From positions 1 to 64,000 of the forward strand of contig VGTK01000006.1 of NCBI GenBank assembly GCA_016874715.1: 64,000 nucleotides of DNA. The letters run 5' to 3'. Shown here in pieces: positions 8,504-15,594 of this stretch. Source of the DNA: Deltaproteobacteria bacterium. GTDB taxonomy: Bacteria > Desulfobacterota > Binatia > UBA12015. The first letter of the stretch is position 1; each line of letters starts with the position of its first letter. Below the pieces are notes generated by a model. It saw only the letters and a list, made by a program, of their open reading frames with translations. It was not told the DNA's origin and did not search any database. The translations under genes were made by a program, and so were the position numbers.

Positions 8504-8899
8504 GCGCGCGCGCAGCTTCTTCCTCTCCGACTGCGCGCGCTTCTGCTCGAGCCGGCGCTCCACCGCGCCGCGCGACGGGCGCGTCTTGCGCCGCGGCCGC
8601 GGCGGGGTCGCCACGGCTTCCAGCATCGCGTCGAGCTTGGCGAGGCAGTCGGCGACGTTGCGTCCCTGGTCGCGGTGCCGGTCGCTGGTCAGCAGCAGGT
8701 CGCCGTCGGTCGTGATGCGCGTCGCGAAGCGCTCGGCGAAGCGGGCGCGGACGTCGGCCGGGATCGCGCGCGACGCGTGCACCGGCCAGCGCAGCACCGC
8801 CTTGGTGCTCACCTTGTTGACGTTCTGCCCGCCGGCGCCGGAGCTGCGCGCGAAGGTGATCCGGAGCTCCCTCGCGGGGACGCGCAGGCGCTCGGACAC
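8480..8899 (-). CDS. arfB: Alternative ribosome-rescue hydrolase ArfB (YaeJ)
   Basis: A 139-residue release-factor-like protein. The catalytic GGQ loop is SSGAGGQNVNKV (GGQ at 23-25), followed by a short RF-type fold and a basic tail (RRKTRPSRGAVERRLEQKRAQSERKKLRARD) that would enter the empty mRNA channel of stalled ribosomes. This length and lack of a stop-codon recognition domain are diagnostic of ArfB rather than RF1/RF2. ArfB hydrolyses peptidyl-tRNA on non-stop ribosomes. The ATG at 8899 is one base after the stop of the metallophosphoesterase gene, suggesting coupling. The last few residues (DPGLGRE) are encoded within the 32-bp repeat array, so the C-terminus has probably been reset by repeat expansion. 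Confidence 0.93.
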   Translation of the reverse strand: MSERLRVPARELRITFARSSGAGGQNVNKVSTKAVLRWPVHASRAIPADVRARFAERFATRITTDGDLLLTSDRHRDQGRNVADCLAKLDAMLEAVATPPRPRRKTRPSRGAVERRLEQKRAQSERKKLRARDPGLGRE

Positions 8900-8900
8900 G

Positions 8901-10079
8901 TCAGGCGGCCGCGCGCGCGTCGCCTGGATCCTGGGCGCGCAGCACGATCTCGGTGATCTCGCTCGGTGCTGCGAGACGCATCGGCGGCCCCCAGTATCCG
9001 GTGCCGCGGCTCACGAAGAGCTGCGCCGCGCCGCGCCGGTAGTGCCCTGCGACGTAGCGCACCGCGAGGCGCACGAGGTAGTTGAACGGCCAGATCTGGC
9101 CACCGTGCGTGTGTCCCGAGATCTGCAGGTCGACGCCGAGGGGCGCCGCGGTGCGAAAGGTCGTCGGGTCGTGCGCGAGCAGGATCACCGGGCGCCCGGG
9201 GTCCCGCCCGGTGAGCGCCCCGGCGACGTCCTCGCCGTGTCCCGGGCCGAAGAGGTACCCGCGGTGGTCGTCGACGCCCGCGAGGTCGAACGCCGCGCCG
9301 TCCTGCCGGATCTCCACGCGCTCGTTGCGCAGCGGCCGCATGCCGATCTTGCGGATCTCCGCGAGCCACGGGTCGGCGCCCGAATAGTAGTCGTGGTTCC
9401 CGGTGACGAAGAAGACGCCGTGCCGGGCGCGCAGCTCGCGGAACGGCGCGATCTCGGGCCCGAAGTGCTTGACGCTGCCGTCGACCAGGTCGCCGGTCAC
9501 TGCGATCAGGTCGGGGCGCAGCGCGTTGACGCGCTCGGTGATCGTGGCGGCGAAGCGCCGGTCGAGCAGCGGTCCGATGTGGATGTCGCTGATCTGCACG
9601 ATGCGGAAGCCGTCGAGGGCGCGCGGCCAGCGGTCGAGGCGGATCTGGACGCGCGCGGTGCGCGGCGCGCGCAGCCCGCAGACGAGGGCGAAGATGCCGA
9701 CCGCCAGTGCGGCCGTCACGACCATCGCCGCGCGAACCCCGGCCGCCGCCTCGGGATCGCCGCTGCGGAACGCGGCGCCGAGGAGGCCGACGAGCACCTC
9801 GGATGTGCCGAGGCTCAGCTGGAGAAAGAACGCGAAGCCGATCCACGTCGACGCGGGCCAGACGACGAGCCGCGCGATCCGGGGCGGCATCCAGCGCTCG
9901 GCGACCGGCTGCAGCAGCACCGACGCGCACAGCACGACGAGCAGTGCGGTCGCGAGCGTCGCGGGCGCGCCGGTGAGGCCCGGGTCGCGGACGAGGCGGT
10001 CGAACATGTAGACGTGGCCGCCGATCCAGACCGTCAGGACGACGATCGCGAACGTGGCGAAGACGGCGATCCTCTGCAT
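8901..10079 (-). CDS. Membrane-anchored metallophosphoesterase (YkuE/YaeI-like)
   Basis: The 392-residue protein has four hydrophobic segments in its first ~145 residues and then a calcineurin-like phosphoesterase domain. Metal-binding motifs appear in order: QISDIHIG, AVTGDLVDG, VTGNHDYYSG, LLAHDPTTF and ISGHTHGGQIWP. This layout matches YkuE/YaeI-type phosphodiesterases, some of which hydrolyse UDP-diacylglucosamine or other lipid-linked substrates; the substrate here is unknown. The active site is predicted to lie on one face of the inner membrane. It starts at the ATG at 10079 and runs directly into arfB with a one-base gap. The XRE gene is about 95 bases upstream on the same strand. Confidence 0.86.
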   Translation of the reverse strand: MQRIAVFATFAIVVLTVWIGGHVYMFDRLVRDPGLTGAPATLATALLVVLCASVLLQPVAERWMPPRIARLVVWPASTWIGFAFFLQLSLGTSEVLVGLLGAAFRSGDPEAAAGVRAAMVVTAALAVGIFALVCGLRAPRTARVQIRLDRWPRALDGFRIVQISDIHIGPLLDRRFAATITERVNALRPDLIAVTGDLVDGSVKHFGPEIAPFRELRARHGVFFVTGNHDYYSGADPWLAEIRKIGMRPLRNERVEIRQDGAAFDLAGVDDHRGYLFGPGHGEDVAGALTGRDPGRPVILLAHDPTTFRTAAPLGVDLQISGHTHGGQIWPFNYLVRLAVRYVAGHYRRGAAQLFVSRGTGYWGPPMRLAAPSEITEIVLRAQDPGDARAAA

Positions 10080-10174
10080 CCGCGCTGATTCCCCCCGACA
10101 CGGCCCCCGTACCGGACGACACGAGCCTAAGGCAGCCGCGGCGGCCGGTCCAGGGGGGCGTGGCGGATGGTTCG

Positions 10175-10501
10175 TCAGGTTCGTTGTCCGCCGAGCGCCG
10201 CGAGTTGCTCGACGCGCCGCTCGGCAGTCGCGCGCTCCGAGCCGGGGCGCTCGTGCCCGCCGCGCGGCGCGGTCGCCTCGTCCCGCGGCGGAGCCTCGTC
10301 GTCCTCCAGGTAGAAGACCTGATTGACCGACGTCCCGAGCGCGTGCGCGATGCGTAGCGCGGTCACGAGGTTGGGCCGCACGCGGCCGTTCTTGATGCGG
10401 TTCAGGTGTCCCTGGTCGAGTCGCGCGACCATCGCGACCTCGCCCTCCGCGAGGCCGCGGTCGTGCAGGATCCGGTTCAGCCGGTTGCGCAGGACCATCA
10501 T
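10175..10501 (-). CDS. XRE-family helix-turn-helix regulator
   Basis: A small protein of about 108 residues. The first ~65 residues form a Cro/C1-type HTH: MMVLRNRLNRILHDRGLAEG, VAMVARLDQGHLNRIKNGRV and ALRIAHALGTSVNQVFYLED. The rest is a charged, probably disordered tail. Two consecutive ATG codons (10501 and 10498) follow an AGGAGG sequence that is unusually close to them, so the exact start is uncertain. The frame continues further upstream through non-coding-like sequence. It is divergent from the padR gene across a spacer that carries a long inverted repeat, so either regulator could act there. Target genes are unknown. Confidence 0.8.
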   Translation of the reverse strand: MMVLRNRLNRILHDRGLAEGEVAMVARLDQGHLNRIKNGRVRPNLVTALRIAHALGTSVNQVFYLEDDEAPPRDEATAPRGGHERPGSERATAERRVEQLAALGGQRT

Positions 10502-10823
10502 CCTCCTCTCTTCCCCGGGCGCGTGGGGAGGCTGCGCCCGCGGACGCCAGACAGCAGGAGTCGCGCGTCGCGCGTAAGTGCGACGCGAGCTATTCGCCCG
10601 GCAGGGCGACCGCGGTCGGACGGCTCGGAGGCACGGGCCGGTCCGAGCGGCCCACGCAGCGCCGCAAGCCAGCGTGCCACCGCGGCGACGAGCCAGCGGT
10701 GCGATGGAAAGAGTCGATGCATGCGTCGCATCGACCCTTTCCATCCTTGAGGTCGTGACCGCGCTGGCCTAGTCGCGACGGCCAGCCCCGTGGCGCGGCG
10801 TGCAGCCCGCAGGGGACCCGCGC
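10502..10823. other. Divergent regulatory spacer between XRE and PadR genes
   Basis: These 322 bases separate two divergently transcribed regulator genes. No gene is supported. The main feature is the inverted repeat at 10703-10745, described separately. The remainder is GC-rich with no confident promoter. Confidence 0.6.
10703..10745. repeat. Long inverted repeat (18-bp arms, 7-base loop)
   Basis: Arms at 10703-10720 (GATGGAAAGAGTCGATGC) and 10728-10745 are reverse complements with one mismatch, around the loop ATGCGTC. The arms contain a GGAAAG block that stands out from the GC-rich surroundings. The site is about 80 bases before padR and 200 bases before the XRE gene. It could be an operator, a transcript hairpin or a terminator stem; it lacks a clear T tract on either side. 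Confidence 0.9.
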
Positions 10824-11453
10824 ATGTCTCTCCGCTTCGTCATCCTTGGCCTGCTGACCGAGCTGCCCCGGCACGGCTATGCGATCCAGCGCGTGCTCGA
10901 GGAGCGCTTCGGCGAGCTCTGCGATCCGGGATCGGGCGACGTCTATCGTGCGCTCGCGGTGCTCGACCGCGAGGGGCTGGTGCGGGCGTCGGCGACCCGC
11001 GTCGGCCGCCGCCCGCGGCGCAAGGTGTACGAGCCCTCGGCGGCGGGGCGCCGCGAGCTGCTCGGGTGGCTGCGCGACGGGAGCAAGCAGGGTGGTCGCG
11101 TGTCGCGCGACGAGCCCTTCCTGCGTCTCCTCGTCGCGGCGCGTTCCGCACCCCAGCTGCTGCCGGGGCTGCTCGACGGCGAGGTGCGGCATCGGCGTCT
11201 GGTTCTGTCCGCGCTCGAGTCGCAGCGCGGGCCGCTGCGCGGTGCGACGAGCTTCCTGGCGCTGGTCCTCGGCCTGCGCCACGAGGCCGCGCTCGAGGAG
11301 GCGCGGGCCGCGCTGCGTGCGGCGGATCTCTGTCGTCGCGTTCTGCAGCGCCAGCGCGCCGGCGCTGCCGTATCCGCGCTGCTGCAGGGACTGGCGCGCG
11401 GCACGGAGGGCGGCGCGGCCCAGCCGCCGCGGCGGACCGGCGCTACTGCATGA
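10824..11453 (+). CDS. PadR-family transcriptional regulator
   Basis: A 209-residue protein with an N-terminal PadR winged helix: MSLRFVILGLLTELPRHGYA, IQRVLEERFGELCDPGSGDV, YRALAVLDREGLVRASATRV and then the wing RRPRRKVYEPSAAGRREL. The C-terminal ~110 residues form a helical, dimerising Vir-type region. PadR proteins usually repress transporters or phenolic-stress genes and often their own gene. The inverted repeat at 10703-10745 is a possible operator, but it does not look like the usual ATGT-N8-ACAT PadR site. The ATG at 10824 starts the conserved domain; an ATG-like start 24 bases upstream is less likely. Its last 11 bases overlap the 3' end of apaG on the other strand. Confidence 0.87.
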   Translation: MSLRFVILGLLTELPRHGYAIQRVLEERFGELCDPGSGDVYRALAVLDREGLVRASATRVGRRPRRKVYEPSAAGRRELLGWLRDGSKQGGRVSRDEPFLRLLVAARSAPQLLPGLLDGEVRHRRLVLSALESQRGPLRGATSFLALVLGLRHEAALEEARAALRAADLCRRVLQRQRAGAAVSALLQGLARGTEGGAAQPPRRTGATA

Positions 11454-11826
11454 TCCCCGGCATCCGCAGGCTGAAACGTGGGATGTCGGCCTTGAAGACG
11501 CCGCCCTCGCCGTCGTGCATCTCGTAGGTGCCTTCCATCGTGCCCACCGGCGTCGCGATCACCGCGCCGCTCGTGTAGCGGTGCGAGTCGCCCGGAGCGA
11601 GCACCGGCTGCTCGCCGACCACGCCCGGTCCCTCGACCTCCTCGACCTTGCCGTTGCCGTCGGTGATGATCCAGTGACGGCGGCGGAGCTGCACGCGTGG
11701 CGCGCTCTCGTTCGCGATGGTGACGAAGTAGGCGAACGCGTAGCGGTTCTCGTCCGGGGACGAGTGCTCGTCGAGGTAGGTCGACTCGACGGTCACCCGG
11801 ACGCCGGAGGTCACTGCGGTGGGCAT
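11443..11826 (-). CDS. apaG: ApaG-family protein
   Basis: A 127-residue single-domain protein of the ApaG/FBXO3 C-terminal fold, an immunoglobulin-like beta-sandwich. Family signatures are clear: RVTVESTYLDEHSSP, YAFAYFVTIANESAPRVQL, RRRHWIITDGNGKVEEVEG, GVVGEQPVLAPGDSHRYTSG and GTMEGTYEMH. ApaG has been linked to cobalt/magnesium tolerance and binds pyrophosphate-type ligands; its precise biochemical role is unsettled. The length matches the family. It converges on padR, the coding ends overlapping by 11 bases, and appears monocistronic. Confidence 0.93.
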   Translation of the reverse strand: MPTAVTSGVRVTVESTYLDEHSSPDENRYAFAYFVTIANESAPRVQLRRRHWIITDGNGKVEEVEGPGVVGEQPVLAPGDSHRYTSGAVIATPVGTMEGTYEMHDGEGGVFKADIPRFSLRMPGIMQ

Positions 11827-11932
11827 GGCGCGCCATGGTTAGCAATCCGGCCGCCGGGAGTTCAATCCGGGCCCCGGCGCGGCGCGACGCCGACGTTTGC
11901 AGGACCGCGCGACCGAGCGCTATCCGATCGGG

Positions 11933-12349
11933 ATGGCCGACGAGTACAAGGCACCCCTGCCGATCGCGACACCCGACTCGAAGCCCTTCTGGGAAGGCTT
12001 GAAGGAGCACCAGCTCCGGATCCAGCGCTGCAAGGACTGCGGCACTGCCTACTTCTACCCGCGCGACGTCTGTCCCGGCTGCCTGTCGGGCAACGTCGAG
12101 TGGTTCACGGCGAGCGGACGCGGCAAGCTGCACACCTTCTCGATCGTCTACCGGCCGCTCAAGTACCCGCCGCTGCCGGCGCCGTACGTGCTCGCCATGA
12201 TCGAGCTCGAGGAGGGGCCGCGCATGATGAGCAACCTCGTCGGCGTCGAGCCCGATCCCGCGAAGATCCGCTGCGAAATGCCGGTCGTGATCGAGTACGC
12301 GGACGTGACGCCCGAGGCCACGCTGCCGCGCTTCCGCCCCGCCTCCTGA
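11933..12349 (+). CDS. Zn-ribbon/OB-fold DUF35 protein, thiolase partner
   Basis: A 138-residue protein with the DUF35 architecture. An N-terminal helix (PFWEGLKEHQLRIQRCKDCG) leads into a rubredoxin-like zinc ribbon with CxxC pairs (RCKDCGTAYFYPRDVCPGC), then an OB-fold (LHTFSIVYRPLKYPPLPAPY, VLAMIELEEGPRMMSNLVGV). DUF35 proteins form stable complexes with SCP-x-type thiolases or aldolases and may present CoA substrates. This gene is 25 bases ahead of the thiolase gene, the classic arrangement, so the two probably form one enzyme. The ATG at 11933 begins the conserved N-terminus; an upstream ATG at 11897 is less likely. Confidence 0.88.
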   Translation: MADEYKAPLPIATPDSKPFWEGLKEHQLRIQRCKDCGTAYFYPRDVCPGCLSGNVEWFTASGRGKLHTFSIVYRPLKYPPLPAPYVLAMIELEEGPRMMSNLVGVEPDPAKIRCEMPVVIEYADVTPEATLPRFRPAS

Positions 12350-12374
12350 GCCGCCGTCCCCGAAGGAACAGACC

Positions 12375-13544
12375 ATGGCACTCGAGAAGCTCCACGCACA
12401 GCGCGGCTCGGTCGCGATCGTCGGCGCCGCGGAATCGGACCGGGTCGGCAAGCTACCCGGCAAGTCGGCGCTCGCGCTGCACGCCGAGGGCGCGCGCAAC
12501 GCGCTCGCCGACGCGGGTCTGAAGGCGAGCGACGTCGACGCCGTGCTGTCGACCGGACGCTCGACCGCGAACGACGTCCCGGAGTACCTCGGCATCCGTC
12601 CGCGCTACATGGACAACACGCAGATGGGCGGCTGCTCGTTCATCGCCCACCTGCAGCACGCGCTCGGCATCATCAACGCGGGTGTCGCCGAGGTCGTGCT
12701 GATCACGCACGGCGAGAGCGGCTACTCGCGTGTCGGCGTCGGCGGCGGCGACCGCTTCGCACCCGACACCCCGCCGGGGCAGTTCGAGATGCCGTTCGGC
12801 ATCGGCGGTCCGGCGACGCGCTACGCGCTCGCCGCCGTGCGCCACATGCACGAGTACGGCACCACGAAAGAACAGATGGCGCAGGTCGCGGTCGCGACCC
12901 GCAGGTGGGCGACGCTCAACCCGCGCGCGATGATGCGCGATCCGATCACCGTCGCCGACGTGCTCGCGTCGAAGGAGATCGCCTGGCCGTTCAACCTGCT
13001 CGACTGCTGCCTCGTCACCGACGGCGGCGGCGCGCTGGTGGTGACGTCGGCCGAGCGCGCGCAGGACTGCGCGAAGAAGCCCGTGTACGTGCTCGGCACC
13101 GGCGAGGCGACCACGCACTCGATCATCAGCCAGATGCCGCGCTTCCACGTCTGGGACGCGGCGGTCATGGCCGGCGAGCGCGCTTTCGCGATGTCGGGCG
13201 TCGAGCGCTCCGAGATCGACCTCGCGATGTTCTACGACGCGTTCACCATCGTGCCGATCCTGGCACTCGAGGCGCTCGGCTTCTGCAAGCCGGGCGAGGG
13301 CGGTGCGTTCGTCGAGGACGGGAAGACGGGACCGGGCGGCAGCTTCCCGATGAACACCAACGGCGGCGGACTCTCGTACACCCACAGCGGGATGTACGGC
13401 ATGTACCTGCTGGTCGAGGCGGTGAAGCAGCTGCGCGGCGAGTGCGGCGAGCGCCAGGTGAAGGACGCGAAGACGACCATCTGCCACGGCACCGGCGGCA
13501 TCCTGGCGGCGTCGGCGACCGCGATCCTGTCCGTCGAGCGTTGA
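12375..13544 (+). CDS. SCP-x/lipid-transfer-type thiolase family protein
   Basis: A 389-residue thiolase-fold protein. The nucleophile position is in NTQMGGCSFIAHLQHAL (Cys87). The C-terminal catalytic region has NTNGGGLSYTHSGMYG, carrying the active-site His, and ICHGTGG with a Cys-His pair. Length and sequence style place it with SCP2/lipid-transfer-type thiolases and acetyl-CoA acetyltransferase-like enzymes rather than FadA. It may cleave or form C-C bonds in CoA thioesters of branched, steroid-like or ketone substrates together with the DUF35 protein just upstream. A ribosome-binding site (GAAGGAACAG) precedes the ATG. The stop overlaps the TTG start of the next gene. Confidence 0.88.
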   Translation: MALEKLHAQRGSVAIVGAAESDRVGKLPGKSALALHAEGARNALADAGLKASDVDAVLSTGRSTANDVPEYLGIRPRYMDNTQMGGCSFIAHLQHALGIINAGVAEVVLITHGESGYSRVGVGGGDRFAPDTPPGQFEMPFGIGGPATRYALAAVRHMHEYGTTKEQMAQVAVATRRWATLNPRAMMRDPITVADVLASKEIAWPFNLLDCCLVTDGGGALVVTSAERAQDCAKKPVYVLGTGEATTHSIISQMPRFHVWDAAVMAGERAFAMSGVERSEIDLAMFYDAFTIVPILALEALGFCKPGEGGAFVEDGKTGPGGSFPMNTNGGGLSYTHSGMYGMYLLVEAVKQLRGECGERQVKDAKTTICHGTGGILAASATAILSVER

Positions 13545-14050
13545 GCGGCGCCGAGCGCACGCCGGGTCCGCTGCCCGTCCGCGAGATCGTGTCGGGCGGG
13601 CAGACGGGCGTCGACCGTGCGGCGCTCGACGTGGCGCTCGAGCTCGGACTCCCGTGCGGCGGCTGGTGTCCGAAGGGGCGCCTCGCCGAGGACGGTCCGA
13701 TCCCCGAGCGCTACCCGCTGCGCGAGACGCGTAGCGCGCGCTACCAGCGCCGGACGCTGTGGAACGTCCGCGACTCCGACGCGACGCTGATCCTGGCGCA
13801 CCGTCCGCTGAGCGGCGGCACGGCCTACACCGAGCGCTGCGCGCAGGACGTCGAGCGTCCGTGCCTCGTCGTCGCACCCGACGCCGGCGACGCCGCGGCC
13901 GTCGCGCGCGTGCGCGCCTGGCTGGCGGAGAACGAGGTCGAGGTCCTGAACGTCGCCGGGCCGCGCGAGAGCGGTGCGCCGGGGATCCACGCCGCCGCGA
14001 CGGCGTTCCTGCGCGCGCTGCTCGCCCCGGCCGACGCGTCGTCGCGCTGA
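13541..14050 (+). CDS. Putative molybdenum-carrier family protein
   Basis: A protein of about 169 residues with the Rossmann-like fold of the MoCo-carrier/YpsA-DprA superfamily. Visible blocks are REIVSGGQTGVDRAALDVAL, GLPCGGWCPKGRLAEDGPIP, ERYPLRETRSARYQRRTLWN, VRDSDATLILAHRPLSGGTA and the C-terminal GAPGIHAAATAFLRALL. This matches the putative molybdenum-carrier family, named from binding studies; biological function is not well established and nucleotide-sugar or cofactor binding is also plausible. The TTG at 13541 overlaps the thiolase stop as TTGA, matching other 4-base overlaps in this window. It has no ATG before the conserved domain. Confidence 0.75.
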   Translation: MSGAERTPGPLPVREIVSGGQTGVDRAALDVALELGLPCGGWCPKGRLAEDGPIPERYPLRETRSARYQRRTLWNVRDSDATLILAHRPLSGGTAYTERCAQDVERPCLVVAPDAGDAAAVARVRAWLAENEVEVLNVAGPRESGAPGIHAAATAFLRALLAPADASSR

Positions 14051-14075
14051 GCTGACGCGCGCCGCGCGCCGCGCG

Positions 14076-14996
14076 TCAGCGCGGCGCGACGGCGAGCGCG
14101 GCAAGGTCGGACAGCAGCTCGAGCGCGCGTGCGATGCGCGGTCCGTGCCAGAACGCGAGCGTGCCGTCGATCACGTGGATCCCGCCGGCCCGTGCGGCGC
14201 GCGTGGCCGACAGCGCGCCGCGCGCCAGGTCCGCCGCGTCGTCGGCCGTGAAGCGGTACGGCTCGTCGGGCAGCAGCACGAGGTCCGGGTCGCGCGCCGC
14301 GATCTCCTCGAGCGTGACGCGCGGGTAGCGGTCGGTCGCGTCCGCGAAGACGTTCGCGATGCCGGCGCAGGCCAGCAGGTCGTGCGCGTAGGTGTCGCGC
14401 GACAGCGACATCCACGGGTCCTTCCACACTGCGACGAACGCACGCACCGGCTCGCGCGCGGCCGCGGCGCGTGACGCGCGCTCGAATGCGCTGTGCACGG
14501 GGGAGAGCACGGTGTCGCGCAGCGCGGCGTCCGCGCCGAGGCGCGCGAGCCCGTCGAGGTGCAGGACCGCCTCGTGCACCGTGCGCGGGTAGTCGACCCA
14601 GACCGTCGCGCCGCGCTCGCGCAGCCGGCGCACGTCGATCTCGCGGTTCTCCTCGTGGTTCGCGAGCACGAGGTCGGGTGCGAGCGCGAAGACCGCGTCG
14701 CAGTCCGGGTTCTTGGTGCCGCGCACGCGAGCGACCCGCGGCGGCAGGTCGGCCGGATGGATGCACCAGTCGGTCACCCCGACGACGCGCTCGCCGAGGC
14801 CGAGCGCGAACAGGCTCTCGGTCACGCTCGGCACCAGCGACACGATGCGCCGCGCGTCCTCCGGCAGGGGAATCGCGGCGCCGGAGGCGTCGACGCACGT
14901 CGATCCCGGGACGAAGCCCGCGCGCGCGTCCGATGAAGGCGCCCGGCGCGGGCTCCTCCCCTCGTGGCCGGCGAGGCCGTCAGCCGTGTCGGACAT
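14076..14996 (-). CDS. BtuF-like cobalamin/metal-chelate binding protein
   Basis: A 306-residue helical-backbone metal-receptor protein of the BtuF/FecB superfamily. Characteristic blocks are ARRIVSLVPSVTESLFALGL, GERVVGVTDWCIHP, ALAPDLVLANHEENREIDV, a long central helix, and LEEIAARDPDLVLLPDEPYR. Such proteins bind vitamin B12 or related chelates for ABC import. No clear signal peptide is present: the N-terminus (MSDTADGLAGHEGRSPRRAP) is polar, and no permease or ATPase lies nearby. A cytoplasmic or unusually exported orphan is therefore possible, as seen for several annotated cobalamin-binding proteins. It converges on the molybdenum-carrier-like gene and is divergent from the RidA gene. 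Confidence 0.78.
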   Translation of the reverse strand: MSDTADGLAGHEGRSPRRAPSSDARAGFVPGSTCVDASGAAIPLPEDARRIVSLVPSVTESLFALGLGERVVGVTDWCIHPADLPPRVARVRGTKNPDCDAVFALAPDLVLANHEENREIDVRRLRERGATVWVDYPRTVHEAVLHLDGLARLGADAALRDTVLSPVHSAFERASRAAAAREPVRAFVAVWKDPWMSLSRDTYAHDLLACAGIANVFADATDRYPRVTLEEIAARDPDLVLLPDEPYRFTADDAADLARGALSATRAARAGGIHVIDGTLAFWHGPRIARALELLSDLAALAVAPR

Positions 14997-15083
14997 GGGG
15001 CGACACGGTAGCAGGCGCGCGCGGCTTGTCCGCCGGGGCAGCGCGTGGGAGCTTTGGCCGTCGTCGAAGCACGGGAGGGACCC

Positions 15084-15548
15084 ATGTCGCGTGGACACGA
15101 ACAGCGGCTCGCCGAGCGGGGCATCGTCCTGCCGCCGGCGTCGAGGCCGGTCGCCAACTACCTGTCCTGCAAGCGGACCGGCGACCTGCTGTTCGTCGGC
15201 GGGCACGGGCCGGTCGGTCCCGAGGGGATCATCCGCGGCAAGGTCGGCGACACGGTGTCGCTCGAGCACGGGCGCGAGGCCGCGCGGCGCACCGGGCTCT
15301 CGATCCTCGCGACGGTGCGCGCCGAGCTCGGCACGCTCGACCGCGTGCGCCAGGTGGTGAAGGTGCTCGGCATGGTGAACTGCGCACCGGGCTTCAACCG
15401 CACGCCCGAGGTCATCGACGGCTGCTCGGATCTGCTCGTCGAGGTGTTCGGCGACGCCGGACGCCACACGCGCTCCGCGGTCGGCATGGCCGAGCTGCCG
15501 TTCGACATCGCGGTCGAGATCGAGGCGATCTTCGAGGTCGACGGATGA
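15084..15548 (+). CDS. RidA/YjgF-family protein
   Basis: A 154-residue chorismate-mutase-like fold protein. Family blocks are YLSCKRTGDLLFVGGHGPVG, a long central helix (GREAARRTGLSILATVRAEL), VRQVVKVLGMVNCAPGFN, and TRSAVGMAELPFDIAVEIEA, where the usual substrate-binding Arg occurs. It resembles the longer YjgH/YoaB-like subgroup more than canonical RidA. RidA members deaminate reactive enamine/imine intermediates from PLP enzymes; this subgroup is less well characterised. The ATG at 15084 is preceded by GGGAGGGA and begins the conserved part. Its stop lies within a 30-bp tandem duplication just before galK. Confidence 0.85.
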   Translation: MSRGHEQRLAERGIVLPPASRPVANYLSCKRTGDLLFVGGHGPVGPEGIIRGKVGDTVSLEHGREAARRTGLSILATVRAELGTLDRVRQVVKVLGMVNCAPGFNRTPEVIDGCSDLLVEVFGDAGRHTRSAVGMAELPFDIAVEIEAIFEVDG

Positions 15549-15594
15549 CGCACGCGCGTCACGGAGGTCGACGGCTGACGCGCGGGCGTCACGC
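15535..15594. repeat. 30-bp tandem duplication at the ridA-galK junction
   Basis: Units at 15535-15564 and 15565-15594 both begin aggtcgacgg and end gtcacgg or gtcacgc. The first unit encodes the C-terminus and stop of the RidA protein. The second ends exactly before the galK GTG start. Confidence 0.85.
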
